Assembly (NCBI RefSeq): GCF_035083965.1
Contig: NC_089739.1
Span: 12,516,198-12,580,197, forward strand
Length of the DNA stretch: 64,000 bases
From: Branchiostoma lanceolatum
Lineage: Eukaryota > Chordata > Leptocardii > Amphioxiformes > Branchiostomatidae
Direction of reading: 5' to 3'
Shown: positions 47,301-59,088 of the stretch, one piece after another
How the letters are laid out: each line of letters begins with the position of its first letter
Numbering within the stretch: the stretch's first letter is position 1
Notes under the pieces: generated by a model
What the model saw: only the letters and a program-made list of their open reading frames with translations
Databases searched by the model: none
What the model was told of the DNA's origin: nothing
Position numbers and translations under genes: made by a program

Positions 47301-50276
47301 CCAAGTGGAAAGTCAAGACGATGGAGTCCAGGAAGAGGTGAGAGTGAAGGAGGATGACGGCCAAGACACAGCCACAGGAGATTCTGTAGCACTAAAGGTG
47401 GGAAACAGCTAGCCTATACGCCCATTCGAGGTTCCGACTACGCATGTGCAGTGTCAAAGGTGAAGGCCCCTGGCAGGTAAACAGTTCTCGTCTCCACATT
47501 GTCTAGATTTGCATAACAACGCCCAGACGGTTTTTTTTTTTACGTCTCAGGGGCCTTTACCTTTGACACAGCACATGCGTAGTTGTAACCGCGAATGGGC
47601 TTATACAAGGGATTTCTTTGTTGGGCCTTTATCTATTTATTCTATTCACACTTTAAGAGGAAAAAAAGCGGTAATTCTTATCGTTATTCAAGGCGTTAGC
47701 CTGGGAAACTGACATGTTAGAAACCAGATACAATCGTAACGTTTATACAACCAGAAAACATAGCATGTTAAGCTCCAATACAAAGAGCCCTGAGAGGACT
47801 GTTATGGAAACTATGAGTTGAAATAGCTGTATGTAAAAAAAAAAAAAAAAACTTAAAAAAACTTGAGTACAACGATTCTGTTATTGAAAGGGCCCAAACA
47901 GTTCCTATTTTTCCTGATTTATCTAAAAATTGCGGGCTTGGAGGATGGTATCTCTATGACTAAACAAGAAACTGGCATGGAATTATTAGGTTTTAAACCA
48001 AAAAAATTGTTTAGGACGATGACCCACCGGATGATTTGAACAACACGTTTATTTTGGTGGAGACATGCAGCCCAGCTGCATACCTGCAGCGTGTTCAGGA
48101 AGTTAGGGAGCGCCTCACAGAACGCTGCGAAGACACGGAGAAGTACCTGCGATGGAACGTTCCATCAACTGGTAGGTGGAGTGTAGTCTGCGTTTATGAA
48201 CAAATCTGCTAGATGTCGCTCTTGACAAATGGCAAGTGCAACCTGGAGCGTAGAAGTAATTTCTTCACAAGACTGAGTACTCGAACACTATGATAGACAA
48301 ATACAAACGTAAAAGTATACATGTGCTGCAACGTCCCCTCTATGTATTCGGGTTGTAGTCTGTACCTCTCACTAAATCTGTTAGGTGTCGCTTCCGTCAT
48401 GCAAATACCAAGTGCAAGCTGGATAATAAAAGTATATTTGTTTATGGGACTGAGTACTGAGTACGTTATGTCATGGACGTCGACGACAAAACATACCAAA
48501 AAGTGTACATTACATTTCTTCAAGCAGATTCCGATTGGGCAACATCTTAATCGAATTAATCAAAGTCTTGTATGTTGTTTCAGTACTGGAGCGTGTAAGG
48601 AGCGCCATTGGTCAGTCTACCCTCATCACGACCAATGAGAAATCGACCATGGCCAGGTTTGAGGCACAGTGCCGGGAAGCTATGGTGAGTATGTGGAGGT
48701 AGTTTCGTTGATTGTTAAACATAGAGGTCTTCTTATGATACCTTTAATTAAAGGAAACCCAACCAATATTAGGGCCCGGAAATCGGATTTTGAATGTCAA
48801 TTCATTTAGTCATTTCTATACATGATTAGTTCAAACAACACTATTACAATGTATGGCGACGTCCATGATGCGAAAATACGACGTCGTTGTGATTTGAGAA
48901 CTCACTGAAAATCGTCGCCGGGGTTTTTGTAGGCTCGCGAAACTAAGGGGATCATCGTATGGCAGGTTTTTGAGCGTTTTTAAGATGCTCAAAGTATGAA
49001 GTTATTACGCAAATGTGGTAAATAGTGTTAGTAAATGTCACTACCATAAAGATTTTATTTCCATATTTTGGACCCTAATATTGCTTTGGTTGTGTATATG
49101 TAAATACTTTACGTTTGGGACCGCATCTGTTAGCAGCGACACCTAACTACTTGCAGTGCATAACAGAACCAGTCAGAAATGCCCTGAGGAAGGTGGCAGA
49201 CGGTCACCGAAACGTCGATGTGATTAAAACACTTCGTTGTATACAAAAAAAAAAAAAAAAAACTTTGTGGCTCCCAGTGACTTACCAACCTGATGAAAAT
49301 GTTCACGGACTACTGAAGAAAACAATATTAATGTGAATCATTTTTATTTATTCATTATATTCATTTATAAGACTCATCCATTACAGAAAATGGCGGGGTA
49401 GACAAAACAGGTGATTACTCACCTCTACAAGTTGTCTCCCCCTTTACAAACAAACATTTGTCTGTTTGCGATTGCTCTCAAGCTATAAGTCAATTTTGAC
49501 GAAACAAATTGCAAAGTATAATCACTAGCTTCTAAAATCATCACATTAGTAGCATTGTATATGTAAGATTTAATGTGTTTTTGCTCATTTGCTGGTTCTT
49601 TTGCACTGTTGCATAGATTTTGGCCAACGACAGAAAAACATTTACGGAATTGACTGAAAATTCCGTAAAAGACATACATGTATTAATGGTACTTGTTGAT
49701 TGGAAGTTATAATGCTGCCTACTCGTTATGCATGTAGTTATAATGCTATGATAACTGTGTATCTCTGCTATATTGTATCTGACCCTTACCTCTTCCCTTC
49801 ATGACCTCAATGAAAAGCGGCCTGCGTGCCGATTTGAGCTTCTCATGAATAAACAAAGGTTCAAACAAACTCGTAAGGTTTTCTTCCTTGAACGAACTTG
49901 TGTGATCTTATGCTGCATTTTTTCCGACAGACGCCAGGGGGCGACAACCCTTACAGACCCACGATGAACGACCTGGAGGCGTACTGGGACCTTGTCGAGC
50001 TGCAGGTAACTACGATCATGTAAACAAACAAACAGACAAACAAACAAACAAAACAAATAAAGTTATTTAACTTATTTATTAAGTGTAATATGTCCAGGAA
50101 AGCTGTAGACACAATATACGTTGTTGTTGCAATCATATTGATAAATAGATACATAAAAACACATTCATATTTTGTTTTCGCTTCTTACATTAATATTCTT
50201 TTCTCACGTTCAGGTCAAAAACATCGACAGCTTGTTCGACCAGGTACACCTTCTTGTCAAGAGGGAAGCCGTCTAG
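44318..50276 (+). CDS. GKAP/DLGAP-family protein (HURP-like), complete, 7 exons
   Basis: Exons: 44318-44435, 45174-45807, 47292-47397, 48015-48171, 48584-48684, 49931-50005, 50214-50276. They sum to 1254 nt (417 residues plus TAG) with all phases consistent. Seen: an Arg-rich start (MSSRRRSRR); a basic cluster KKTQKKRRPRRRKS at about 159-172; a charged linker; then YLQRVQEVRERLTERCEDTE, VRSAIGQSTLIT, ARFEAQC, and NPYRPTMNDLEAYWDLVELQ followed by VKNIDSLFDQV at the C-terminus. Known: this order (Arg-Leu...Cys, I/V-R-x-A-x-GQ, NPxRPTxxDLxxFWDxxxxQ) is the GKAP domain of DLGAP scaffolds and the mitotic HURP protein. Inferred: the short length, basic N-terminus and lack of a long scaffold region favour a HURP/DLGAP5-like role over a synaptic one. 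The ATG at 44318 has A at -3; an in-frame ATG at 44282 has a weaker context. Confidence 0.9.
44738..45139. mobile_element. Two back-to-back MITE family A copies (GKAP intron 1)
   Basis: Copies about 44738-44932 and 44933-45139. Both have TACGCATGTGCAGTGTCAAA and AAGGTGAAGGCCC near the left end and the inverse near the right, with TATAAGC-type termini. The second ends 34 bp before exon 2. Confidence 0.9.
45836..46025. mobile_element. MITE family A copy (GKAP intron 2)
   Basis: It begins TATAAGCTAGTTCACGGTTG about 28 bp after the exon 2 donor and ends CCGCAAATGGGCTTATA. The arms carry TGCAGTGTCAAAGATGAAGG and its inverse. Confidence 0.88.
46140..46425. repeat. GGTTATACCGGCTATATAGA repeat end, (ACAGAT)n, CT- and CCCA-rich tracts
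   Basis: GGCGGTTATACCGGCTATAT, then GATACAGATACAGATACAG recurs in similar form near 58128 and, inverted, near 62965. (TCTCTT)n at about 46354-46382 and (CCCA)n at about 46387-46425 follow. Confidence 0.75.
46804..47012. mobile_element. MITE family A copy (GKAP intron 2)
   Basis: Nearly the same as 44933-45139: AATAAGCTAGTTCGGAGTTG at one end and CAACTCCGAACTAGCTTATA at the other, with matching interior. This suggests recent activity or local copying. Confidence 0.92.
47411..47606. mobile_element. MITE family A copy (GKAP intron 3)
   Basis: It starts about 13 bp after the exon 3 donor (CCTATACGCCCATTCGAGGT) and ends CCGCGAATGGGCTTATA. The arms contain TACGCATGTGCAGTGTCAAA and the inverse. 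Confidence 0.88.
48752..49090. mobile_element. MITE, distant relative of the TTAA family at 17621
   Basis: The arms AACCCAACCAATATTAGGGC and the inverse TTTGGACCCTAATATTGCTT flank an interior with CAACACTATTACAATGTATG and ACGACGTCGTTGTG, related to the interior of the 17621 and 41010 elements. TTAATTAA precedes it. It lies in GKAP intron 5. Confidence 0.72.
49103..49235 (+). mobile_element. Copy of the repeat duplicated at 11691-11955
   Basis: TTTACGTTTGGGACCGCATC to GGCAGACGGTCACCGAAACG matches the reverse complement of both units upstream of laccase exon 10. A poly(A) run follows. Ancestral element unknown. Confidence 0.8.
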
Positions 50277-51161
50277 CTGATTTTTTTTCTCTGTATCCAT
50301 GCGCATGTACGCATGATGTAGCTTTGTCGTTCGTATGTTTGTGATGTAATATAACGTTAACGTCACAGCAAACGTTATAGCTAGCAGTGTATAAAAGATG
50401 TAATGTTTTGTCTGTATAAGCTTGAGCGAAAACAGTACTTACTGTAACTTTGAAACACGACTGTAAGTATCACATATATGTATCAGCTACTTTGCAGTCT
50501 GCAAGCTTAAGTTACATATTTGTTAACGTTTGTAATATTCGATTTGAATATGAATGACGTAGAAGTGCTATGCCTTGTTCACTGCTAGCTTATAGCAAAC
50601 TTGGTTGAGTGCCGGTGTAAACTTGAATGATTGTTTGAATTGATAGGTAAACATACACCATTGTACATTTTGATGTCGGAAATCTTCTGTGTACGCTTGA
50701 CCGTGAATTTCAAGCTGTTTCATCATTTTTGTTGTTGTTGTTGCAAGATATTCATGTGTAGCTATAGACTGATGGGATGCGCATGTGTTCACAGTCAGTA
50801 AACATGATTTGCTGTACTTCCTTTTTCTTCGGCTGGGTGAATTTCCTATTTCTTGTCTTTCTCCGCAAAGCAAGAATTCTGCATAACTTCACTTGCAGTA
50901 CAGATAGTACTATGAAATGATTTCCCAAGTATGGTGGGAAAGAGTATTACGGTAGAAAGACCTTGGAACTAGGTACTTTCATTTAAAAAACTCCATCACA
51001 ACGAACCATCACACTATTAAAGTTATCTTCACTTCCCGGGATTTGTTTTCCTGGTATAAACATTACTTGCACCCTTCTTTTTCTTGGACATGAGTAGCTT
51101 TGCCACAATACCTGGTGATAAGCCTATATTTTCCATGGTTATGTAGTCTCCACCCGTTGCC

Positions 51162-51271
51162 TAGAATCCAGTCTTGTTTAGCTTCTTCCCGACGGTCCTA
51201 CGCTTCCAACGGTCGCTACCGTACCCCGCTGGGTAGATTTCGATAGCCCAACAAGACAAGATTCCAGACTA
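51162..51271. mobile_element. Small MITE
   Basis: TAGAATCCAGTCTTGTT pairs with AACAAGACAAGATTCCAGAC about 70 bp away. The interior is GC-rich with a weaker stem. Confidence 0.7.
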
Positions 51272-51436
51272 CTTCACTAGAGTTCGTCACTCTCAGAGAT
51301 GTAGAAATATTAGAACTAGTTCTAATAGTTGCCTTGAGGAGTTAGGAAGAAATAACCGGATAAAAACTGACCATAACCATGGGTCAATCTTAGTTGAGCC
51401 AGTTTCTAAGTAAATGCACCAGCATTTACGTGGCCG

Positions 51437-51980
51437 CTAATCTCCAAGCAGATGTTGGAAGACAAGTATACTAAGTTAGCGACTGGTGGAGACTAGCTAT
51501 AGATATCAAACTACGGGAGAATGATCCAACTGTGCCCTAGGGACTTATATACCAGTAGTTACAGTTACAAGAATATTCTTCGAACAGTGACTTGATAAAA
51601 GGTAGCAAAATACTAACTTCCAAATTTTCGACGTCTAGTCTGTACGTCTTGTTCACGGAATGACCTAGTCTCGCGAGAACACGAGACTAGGCCGAGACTT
51701 GTGAAGATCGTCCTGTAGTAACCAGTAGTTACGTATTGATAGCTGCACCTATTTTCCAAGCAGAGGTTGGGTTTCATAGTTTTTAGTTTGTCGTTTCAGG
51801 CTTTCTATTTTGACAGGTTTTCCTTACGTCGCCACTCGCCAAGCCAATCGTAATGATAAAGAAAACGGTTTAGCGACATTAAAAAATTTAAAAAAAAACT
51901 GACAAAATAGAAAGACCGGCTTGAAAACACCTAAGAAAACGTCCAAACCCAGCCGAAGCCTAACCTCTGCTTGGAGAGTA
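51437..51980. mobile_element. MITE with CTCCAAGCAGA ends, nested copies
   Basis: TAATCTCCAAGCAGATGTTG at the left pairs with CCTCTGCTTGGAGAGTA at the right. A fragment of the 37325 foldback family (51605-51715, CTAGTCTCGCGAGAACACGA) and another CCAAGCAGAGGTTGGG end at about 51760 lie inside. Similar ends lie near 27172 and 28603. Confidence 0.7.
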
Positions 51981-52003
51981 CACCTATCCCCGCCAGTTTG
52001 AGA

Positions 52004-52210
52004 TACTGTAAATGTAGAAATGTTCGCGGGGATTTAATTTCGCTGTATCGAGAAAATGGAGTGTTCGGCTATGGTTTTGAGTTTCCGTTTGAAACAATAG
52101 TAGCGCTACAATCATACAAAAGAACGGCTTTTCGCGGTGGTTTTAAGTTCGCGGTAAAGAGTTCACCGTGAAAACATAAAACCGCCGCGAACATTTCTGC
52201 ATTTACAGTA
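52004..52210. mobile_element. MITE family B copy, TACTGTAAATG ends
   Basis: TACTGTAAATGTAGAAATGT pairs with GAACATTTCTGCATTTACAG. The interior has GTGGTTTTAAGTTCGCGGT. A second copy is at 62393-62604. Confidence 0.9.
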
Positions 52211-52345
52211 TGTGAGATGTATATGCGGAAACGGGATGGGTGTTATTCTGACGCATGTGTAACAGTGGGGTTCATTCGGTTGGACATTTCTGGGAATAAA
52301 CAGTGTTTTTTTTGGCTGATAACTTCCTTGAGGGTATAAGGGACC

Positions 52346-52478
52346 TAATCTCCAAGCAGATAGATATATATATCGGTGACAATGACAGTATCTAACTCAA
52401 AGTATTATTATTAGACAACTGGACTGCTTTTGCCAGTTGGATACTGCCATTACCACCGATAGATCTGCTTGGAGATTA
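52346..52478. mobile_element. Complete 133-bp MITE with TAATCTCCAAGCAGAT ends
   Basis: Perfect 16-bp terminal arms plus inner arms ATCGGTGACAATGACAGTAT and ATACTGCCATTACCACCGAT. Smallest complete member of the family of 51437. Confidence 0.9.
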
Positions 52479-53846
52479 TGATGGACCCTGGTTTAGTATT
52501 GGTTTAGTCAAGTTCTAGTCATGATATGCAAGAGGCCTGGTCGAATAAAGGAGGTTACTGATCAGTACTGTATTTAACCTCCTTGGTCGAATATAGGGAC
52601 AAATCATAATGCAGTTATTTGTTCGAGCGTGTTAGAATGCCATCCATCTATTTATAAACCTTCATTCATAAATTCATTTACTAGTTAATGTAATTACCCG
52701 GTACCCATTCGAATCCAAATTTTATTCAGCCCTTTTCGAAAATGCGTATTCATTTAATTCCTGGGATGGTCGCATCCCAGACAGTCATTCAGCTGCGCTA
52801 ATAAAATCAGATAGGCAGAAAACGAGTTCTTTTAGCGTGTATGTGGTCAAAATTCAATTACTTGGAATCGATATCCCGGAAACTACGTCATGGAATATCC
52901 GTTCGCATGCCTGACCTCATTCTGCGGTCTCCCGAGGTAACCACGCCCACCAGCTGTCAATCAAGTTACAAGACATTGCATCATCCAGCCGGTACGCTCT
53001 GTGGTTGGCCAGAGGCCTCGTCGGACCACTCAGTAATCTTACAGGAATGATTTTACAGATTTTATGTATGTTAGCTCAAATTATTCACATTTTACAAGTA
53101 TAATTGCATCTATTTGACATAGGTTGGAGATAATGAATATATATTCTAAGTTTTCAATGAGTATAATTGCTTTGTACGTGGTATTTTGGTGATTATTTTG
53201 ATAGATAATTATCATGTGTTGTAAAGGACCGTAGGTGTTTTTAGAAATCGTTCCTCCCGTTAAGGGATTTGAAACGTTCCCATAGATGTCACTGGGCTTC
53301 GAGCGCAGGTCACAACACACTCCGGTCATTTGTCTTGTTTGTGTGTTGTTTGGGGAAGTGTGCATTACAGCAGGCGGTTAAAACTTCTCGACGTTCTCCC
53401 ACCATTCATTCGGAAGACATCGCCTAGTTTGAGACAACTCAAAAGGTGAGTCCGTACGTTATTCCCGTTCAATGTAACAACGCCCCCCTCCCCCTTTTTC
53501 GACTTCCGCATGTGTATGACAGATCTAGATCTCACGTGTGGAACCGGTCCTTGTCATATGTGGGTGTGCCCCTCCCAATTTTTACCGCTGTAGTATGTCT
53601 CTTCATAAAGCTTATGATCATAAGACAGCTTAGAATTTACTGTTAAAAATATATTTTGTCAAAGTTGGAAGCATGTTAAATTTACATGTTATGTCAGTGC
53701 TGAGTCATTGGGTGATTTATTTGTGCCAAACCGTTTCAATGTTTGCCTGGCGTTTCTTTGTCTAATCTCTTGATCATAAATGTCGACAGCTGAAAAACAG
53801 CCGGTCTTGACGTGATGAGATAAACGCCAGAGTCTAGTCACGAAAC

Positions 53847-54068
53847 ATGGAACCCCAGGGAACGTCTACAGCCACCGTGCATGTCCAGAGCGTCGGCGGG
53901 CCCCCTCCCGTGGTCGCCCGAAGGAAGGGCAGCAGCGACCCGCCGCCTTCCCCGATACGGAAGCGGATCAAAGCCGGGGAAGACAGACTGAGAAGTCTTG
54001 AGGAAAGTGGGTTCCTCAGCGACCCCTCCCCTTTCTTAGACACGGAAATGGAATCTGAAGAAATGCCG
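53847..54068 (+). CDS. First coding exon of an unrecognised gene
   Basis: The exon is 74 codons, with ATG in a strong context (A at -3, G at +4), an in-frame TAG 12 nt upstream and a GTAAGT donor at 54069. The protein is Pro/Ser-rich with a basic patch SPIRKRIK at about 35-42 that could be a nuclear signal, then an acidic end (LDTEMESEEMP). Codon use and GC content stand out from flanking DNA. I do not recognise the family. Two phase-0 continuations are possible: an ORF at 54674-54844 after a CTTTCAG acceptor (ESAFQQLRVK... to DDDFEWSDFEIQRFLGQF and stop), or an acceptor near 63481 (VSSVQTSKMIDSPLARHVF). Neither is proven. The gene may extend past the window. Confidence 0.6.
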
Positions 54069-54069
54069 G

Positions 54070-56100
54070 TAAGTTTTCCCTCGTTTTCCTTGTGTTAACT
54101 TCATTAAACCAAAGAAATCAATGTCATTTAATTATTGCAAATGCAACATTGAGTTACTACAGTTAGATATATTTTTCTATCATAATTAGAAAAGTATGAC
54201 CTGACAAAATGCAGAAAATCACTGTTTCCTCAAGGTATTTTAATAAACCTTTGGGAATAGTAATTTACATAGCAAAAATGATTTTCAGAGCTTGTTCCTA
54301 ATTTGCATACAGGCATATTTCAGGTTTGTAAATTTTCTACAAGTTTTGCATTGTTCCAAGACAGTTCAACATTGTTGTTGGCTTGTCACGCAAAGATACA
54401 GTTACCAGATGTGTTCAAATGTAGGTCAAACCTTCCAACTTGCAAAACAAGTTGCATAAGCACATGACATTGTATGTCCTAGAGGTACATGTATCAACGA
54501 ATACATGTATAATTATCAAATATACATTTTGAAAAGCCAAGAAAATACAGGCTAAGGGAATAAACAAAAAAGAAAAAGTTTTGAAACAATAAGGAGGTGA
54601 AAAAGATTAGAAAAGATTTAACCAAAGGAGGTTAAATATACAAGGAGAAAGGACACAATTTGCCTTCTTTCAGGAGAGTGCGTTTCAACAACTTCGCGTC
54701 AAGGTGCTAATTACCCCCAATTTGCATCACCCGCGCTGGCTTGGGTCTTTGTTCACAGTCTGTTTTCACAAGATGACCCTCCCAGGAGATGACGATTTTG
54801 AGTGGAGTGACTTTGAAATCCAGCGATTTTTAGGACAATTTTAGCGAAATAGGGCACGAAGAAGCGTGTAGCGATAGCGACAATCCGACAGAGCAGGCAA
54901 ATACAAACCCCGTTGCCGCCAGCGGTCAAATACGTGTGCAGTATACGGGTAAACATACAAGAACGCAGGACGGATAGACGTATATAGGTCAAGTCGAGGT
55001 TGTCTATAAGATCGAATAAATACTAGTAAAAGTAAAACTGGAAAGCGTGGCGATTATCTTTATTTAACCACATTGGTTTGATTCAATGTTTGAACACATT
55101 CCGGGGTGACATAACAATCATAATGCCGTGTATACAATTCCCTGTGGCTAATACTTTGCTCCAAACCATGCCTATGACTACAAATGAAATCCACAGAGAC
55201 CAGACTTACACAAAAATAGTGCAAAAGTCTTGCGAAGAGTCGAAGAAAACTTGACGGAGTCGAACAACAAAAAATATTACAATGGAACACCAAAGTTATG
55301 AACTATCCTAGAAAACCTTCGGTTTTGGTGGGGAAACTGTTATAATATTTTTATAAAGGCATCTAACACAGAATATTCTTCATATTTTTGAGCCAAAACA
55401 TTCCATGCACAGCTACAAAAAAGCCTGTAAACACACCCATCTTTCTCGCACAGCGATGAAAGACATACCAAAATGGCCGCCTCAGTCCACTCTCGGCAAT
55501 AATGCCGTCTGCGCAAGTCACATTCGCTTCCCAAATAAGGTAATCCTCGGAAACTGCTGGCTTCTTGCTAGTCGCTCGGGCCAGCATCGGAGGGCTTGAC
55601 GTCACGATCGGGCTCATTAGCATAGAATTTGAATGGTTTTGCCGCCAATGCCTGAGGGGCACTTGCCAGAACAAAGGAGCGCCGCCGGAGGGCGGAAACA
55701 ATAGATAGCCCCGGGGTTTGGCGGGTCAGTACAATAGCGCACAGCGGGGTGTTAATCCCGTCCGTTCTCCTTGTATATTTAACCTCCTTGGTTTGACAAG
55801 TGTCCTTTGAGAACAATAGATATGTTCGTTTTGCACAACAATAGCATAATCGCACGTTTACAACGGGTTGTTAGGCCACTTAGGGCTTAGTTGTAATTAT
55901 GGGTTTTGTTAGTCAAATTTTAGTATTGTTGTTTCTGGCATTGCAAAGGAAATTAGTGCTGACTGTGCTCTGTACCTAAACTCATGTTCAGCAATTTTCC
56001 AGCCATATCTTTACCATCCGAGTTTAACATACTGGTAATAGTCTGAGGGAATGAATTTACTGTAACAGTGGGGTTCAAGTGCCACAAATTGACCAGTCTA
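54070..56100. other. Probable intron or intergenic DNA
   Basis: The possible continuation ORF at 54674-54844 and AGGAGGTTAAATA half-palindromes near 54624 and 55775 are the only features I can point to. The GC-rich part at 55540-55760 could be a CpG-rich promoter, but no first exon is supported. Confidence 0.4.
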
Positions 56101-56109
56101 ACTGGTCCG

Positions 56110-56175
56110 GAATTTAGCCTAGCTGTTATGGCATGCGGCCGTTGGACTGGTGGGCCCGGGTTCGATCCCTGGGAG
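56110..56175 (+). mobile_element. tRNA-like SINE head
   Basis: CTAGCTGTTATGGCATGCGG, then GGGCCCGGGTTCGATCCCTG. The B box GGGTTCGATCCC is perfect, but the arms do not form a full cloverleaf. I read it as a SINE head rather than a functional tRNA gene. Confidence 0.5.
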
Positions 56176-56999
56176 GCAGGAGTCTGTATATACTCGCATC
56201 TTGTGTTTTAATACTTATTAGTTCTAAACTCAGATTTCAACACCCCACAAATATACCTGTCGTACAGCAAGAATGTTGTTCGACATGTTTGCGACTTCTA
56301 AATAACATTTTTGACAGTGCTACGCCCTGTATTCTCTCGATTATGGGACAATTAGTAGGGATCTTTCGGCATTCACAGCTCAGTAAGTCCCATTCAATGT
56401 GATACGTTAGATTATCAGGGGAAAATATGCTCAACTCTGGGCGGTTTTGAGATTCACCCGCTTTCTGGTGATCATCAAATACGACCGAAACGTCAAATGA
56501 AGACTTTGTCCTAGCCAAAGAAGATTAGATGGAGAAAATGTAAAAATAACTTTTCTCCCCCCCCCAAAAAAGATAATAGGAGGGTTAAACTAAAGTAGAT
56601 TTCTGTCAAAGATGACTTTTGAAATTATACCCCCTGACGTTCTCCAGGCTTTTTCCCTTCATTTAATACCCCTTCCCTCTCCATACCCTCTCAAGCATGG
56701 AGCTTGGAACTTTGCCAGAGAAAGTCAGAGTTGCATCATTCCGCGCCCTTACTGATACTATCATTGCAGACTGGGTCACATATTCATGTATGTTTATGCT
56801 GTGGGCTGTGTTGTTTTTTTAACCTTCAAGCCTGCCAAGGTAGCTGTTTGGCACTAAATTTGTTTTGGTTACAGGGTTAAGCAGCAGGGAGAAGGTTAAA
56901 ACCTCAAGGTTAAGCAACAGTCAAGCCCTTTGCTCAACTTTCAAAATGTTTATCCAAGTCATTCAGACCAATCAAAAGTGGTCACTAAGTACTGTAACG

Positions 57000-57129
57000 T
57001 ATTCTAGGAACTTAGCCAGAATTCTACTGAAGAATAACTTTCAAGGCCATTTCCTTATTTACAAGAGACCAATCAGTGCACAGCAAATGTTTTTCATAGA
57101 TTACTTGGTAAGATAAATGTTTTGATTGG

Positions 57130-57160
<31 letters not shown>

Positions 57161-57417
57161 GATTTGATTTAGTTTCAACCAATCACAGCTAATCTGGCTC
57201 TAAATCTGAAGTGTTCTAGGAACTCCTTTCAACTTTCAAGGCCATTTCATTATTTACAAGAGCCCAATCAGTGCACAGCAAATGTTTTTCATAGATTACT
57301 TGGTAAGATAGATGTTTTGATTGGTTGATTGATTGATTGATTGGTTGGCTTTGATTCAGTATCAACCAATCACAGCTAATCTGGCTCTAAATCTGAAGGA
57401 TTCTAGGAACGCCTCAG
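57000..57417. repeat. 195-bp tandem duplication with (TGAT)n
   Basis: Unit 1 from about 57041 and unit 2 from about 57236 share TCAAGGCCATTTC.TTATTT, CAGTGCACAGCAAATGTTTT and AACCAATCACAGCTAATCTG. Each contains a GATTGATTGATTG run. Unit 2 is otherwise about 95 percent alike by eye. Confidence 0.93.
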
Positions 57418-58969
57418 ATTTCTAAGTACAGTATAAATGTTATTCTATCAATCATGTATAATGTACCCAAGCAGTATATACACATGAAGAAAATATTATT
57501 GCTAAACTGATATCATATTTCAATGTTATTTATGGAAAATTGCTTCTCTTAGCATATTAGTAAACTGAGTAAAGCCACTTCTAACCTTGTTTACAAGTTG
57601 TTAATTTGTGAAAAGGTCGCTGATTCTACGAACTCAGTCAAAATTCTACGCAGTCTTGCGCTTTACTGCAAAGGTCGTTTCGTTATTGACCAATGCCCAA
57701 ATACGTAACATAAGTGCAAAAGAATTTTGTTTTTGTTCATTAAATTTTGGAGTAAACATTTAATCTTTTGTGAGAATGACGTTTCAAGGACTACTAAATT
57801 CTAGGGATTTTTTCCTTAACAGTAATTTCGTCCTTGAGACTTAAATGTATTAACAAAGTGACCCTGTATAGCAATAATCACACCTGTGGGATTTGTGATA
57901 TTTTAAACTGTAAAACCGTGAGAAAGGCTTACTTGTAGCTATTTGCCAATAGAAGCCGAAATGGAAAAACATGTTTTTGAAACTGAGATTTGTTTTGGAA
58001 TTCGGAAAATGTAGAACAACAAGCGTAGCCAGGGAGGATAAGTAATAAGTACACATGTTTTTGAATCCAACGGTGAACCATTCTGTCGCGCCGCATGCCT
58101 GCGTAGCTAGTGTTTTATGCGGTTTAGGGCGGTTATACCGGTTAATACAGATACAGATATAGAACAACCACCAGTGAATTGTACAAAGGACCAAAGTATA
58201 CAGGAACATCTCTAGAAAAAGACTCTAGTCTAAGATTGAAGTAACAGATGGTAAGTTTTGTAGACTAGACAGACTAAGGTTTGTTTACTATATAGGTAGT
58301 CAACCTTTCCATTAATGTAGGTTAACGGTACCGCTCTAGAGCTCAGGTATTTGAGGGTCTGTATGCTCTTCTCCGAAGCTCCGTAAGGGTCAGGTAGCCT
58401 ATTTTTTCCCCGTAATTCGTAGGGAAAGCTGCCATATTCACGTGATCCGTAAAGGGGCGGCCAAACTTTGCGCGATCGTCATCTTTAGTTTTAGTGTACT
58501 GTAATGCGTTTGGGGTTCTTCCGATTTCAGCGTAAAGAGTTGTCGGGACCCCCCATTCAGACCCTCAGGTATGAGGCCATGGTTATTTAGGACAACGCTC
58601 AGTTTTCCTAACAGTGTCTTCATTTGGAGCATCCCAAAAAGTGAAATCTTATCTGTCCACCGTGTCCAGTGAATCTGAATGGTCCCTGCAACTGTTTGTG
58701 AGTGTGTCCCGTATTTAATGTAGACATTATTTTTAGGTCTCAAGGTCAATAAGGGTCAGAGTCTAGAGTATGGTCTTACATAAGAAGTGGGTCGGTGTAC
58801 TGTAAAGAGTAAAGTAGGGCATTTTTCCAAGATTTTTTTGTTGTTCTGAAATGCTAAAATCTGTCCTTGAGCTGAATATATACATGTATGGTATAACTTC
58901 AGGTATAAGTACTTGAGGAAAAAGCTACTTGTAAACACTGACAGTGTACTAAAGTACATGTCTTTTTGT

Positions 58970-59088
58970 ACATATAGAATACAACACGGGGTAATTTCCG
59001 TATCACCCAAGGTCCCAGCCCGACCGCAATCTGACCCGCGGGAGGGCTGGGACCGAGGGCAATGCGGAATACACCGTGTTGTATTTTA
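58970..59088. mobile_element. Foldback MITE, GAATACAACACGG ends
   Basis: AATACAACACGGGGTAATTT and GGTCCCAGCC pair with GGCTGGGACC and ACACCGTGTTGTATT. Total about 110 bp. Confidence 0.85.

Larger units (their letters stand above)
50277..53846. other. Intergenic repeat-rich region
   Basis: Apart from the MITEs listed separately I see (CAAA)n at 50024-50060 just before it, a possible GKAP 3' UTR from 50277, and a short AAGGAGGTTACTG...ACCTCCTTG palindrome at about 52546-52586. No coding exon with family motifs was found. GC-richer sequence from about 53210 may be the promoter and 5' UTR of the next gene. Confidence 0.45.

Noticed and set aside
49184-49216. True hammerhead ribozyme
   Set aside because: Core order is present, but flanks cannot form helix I here and an extra base separates core from helix II.
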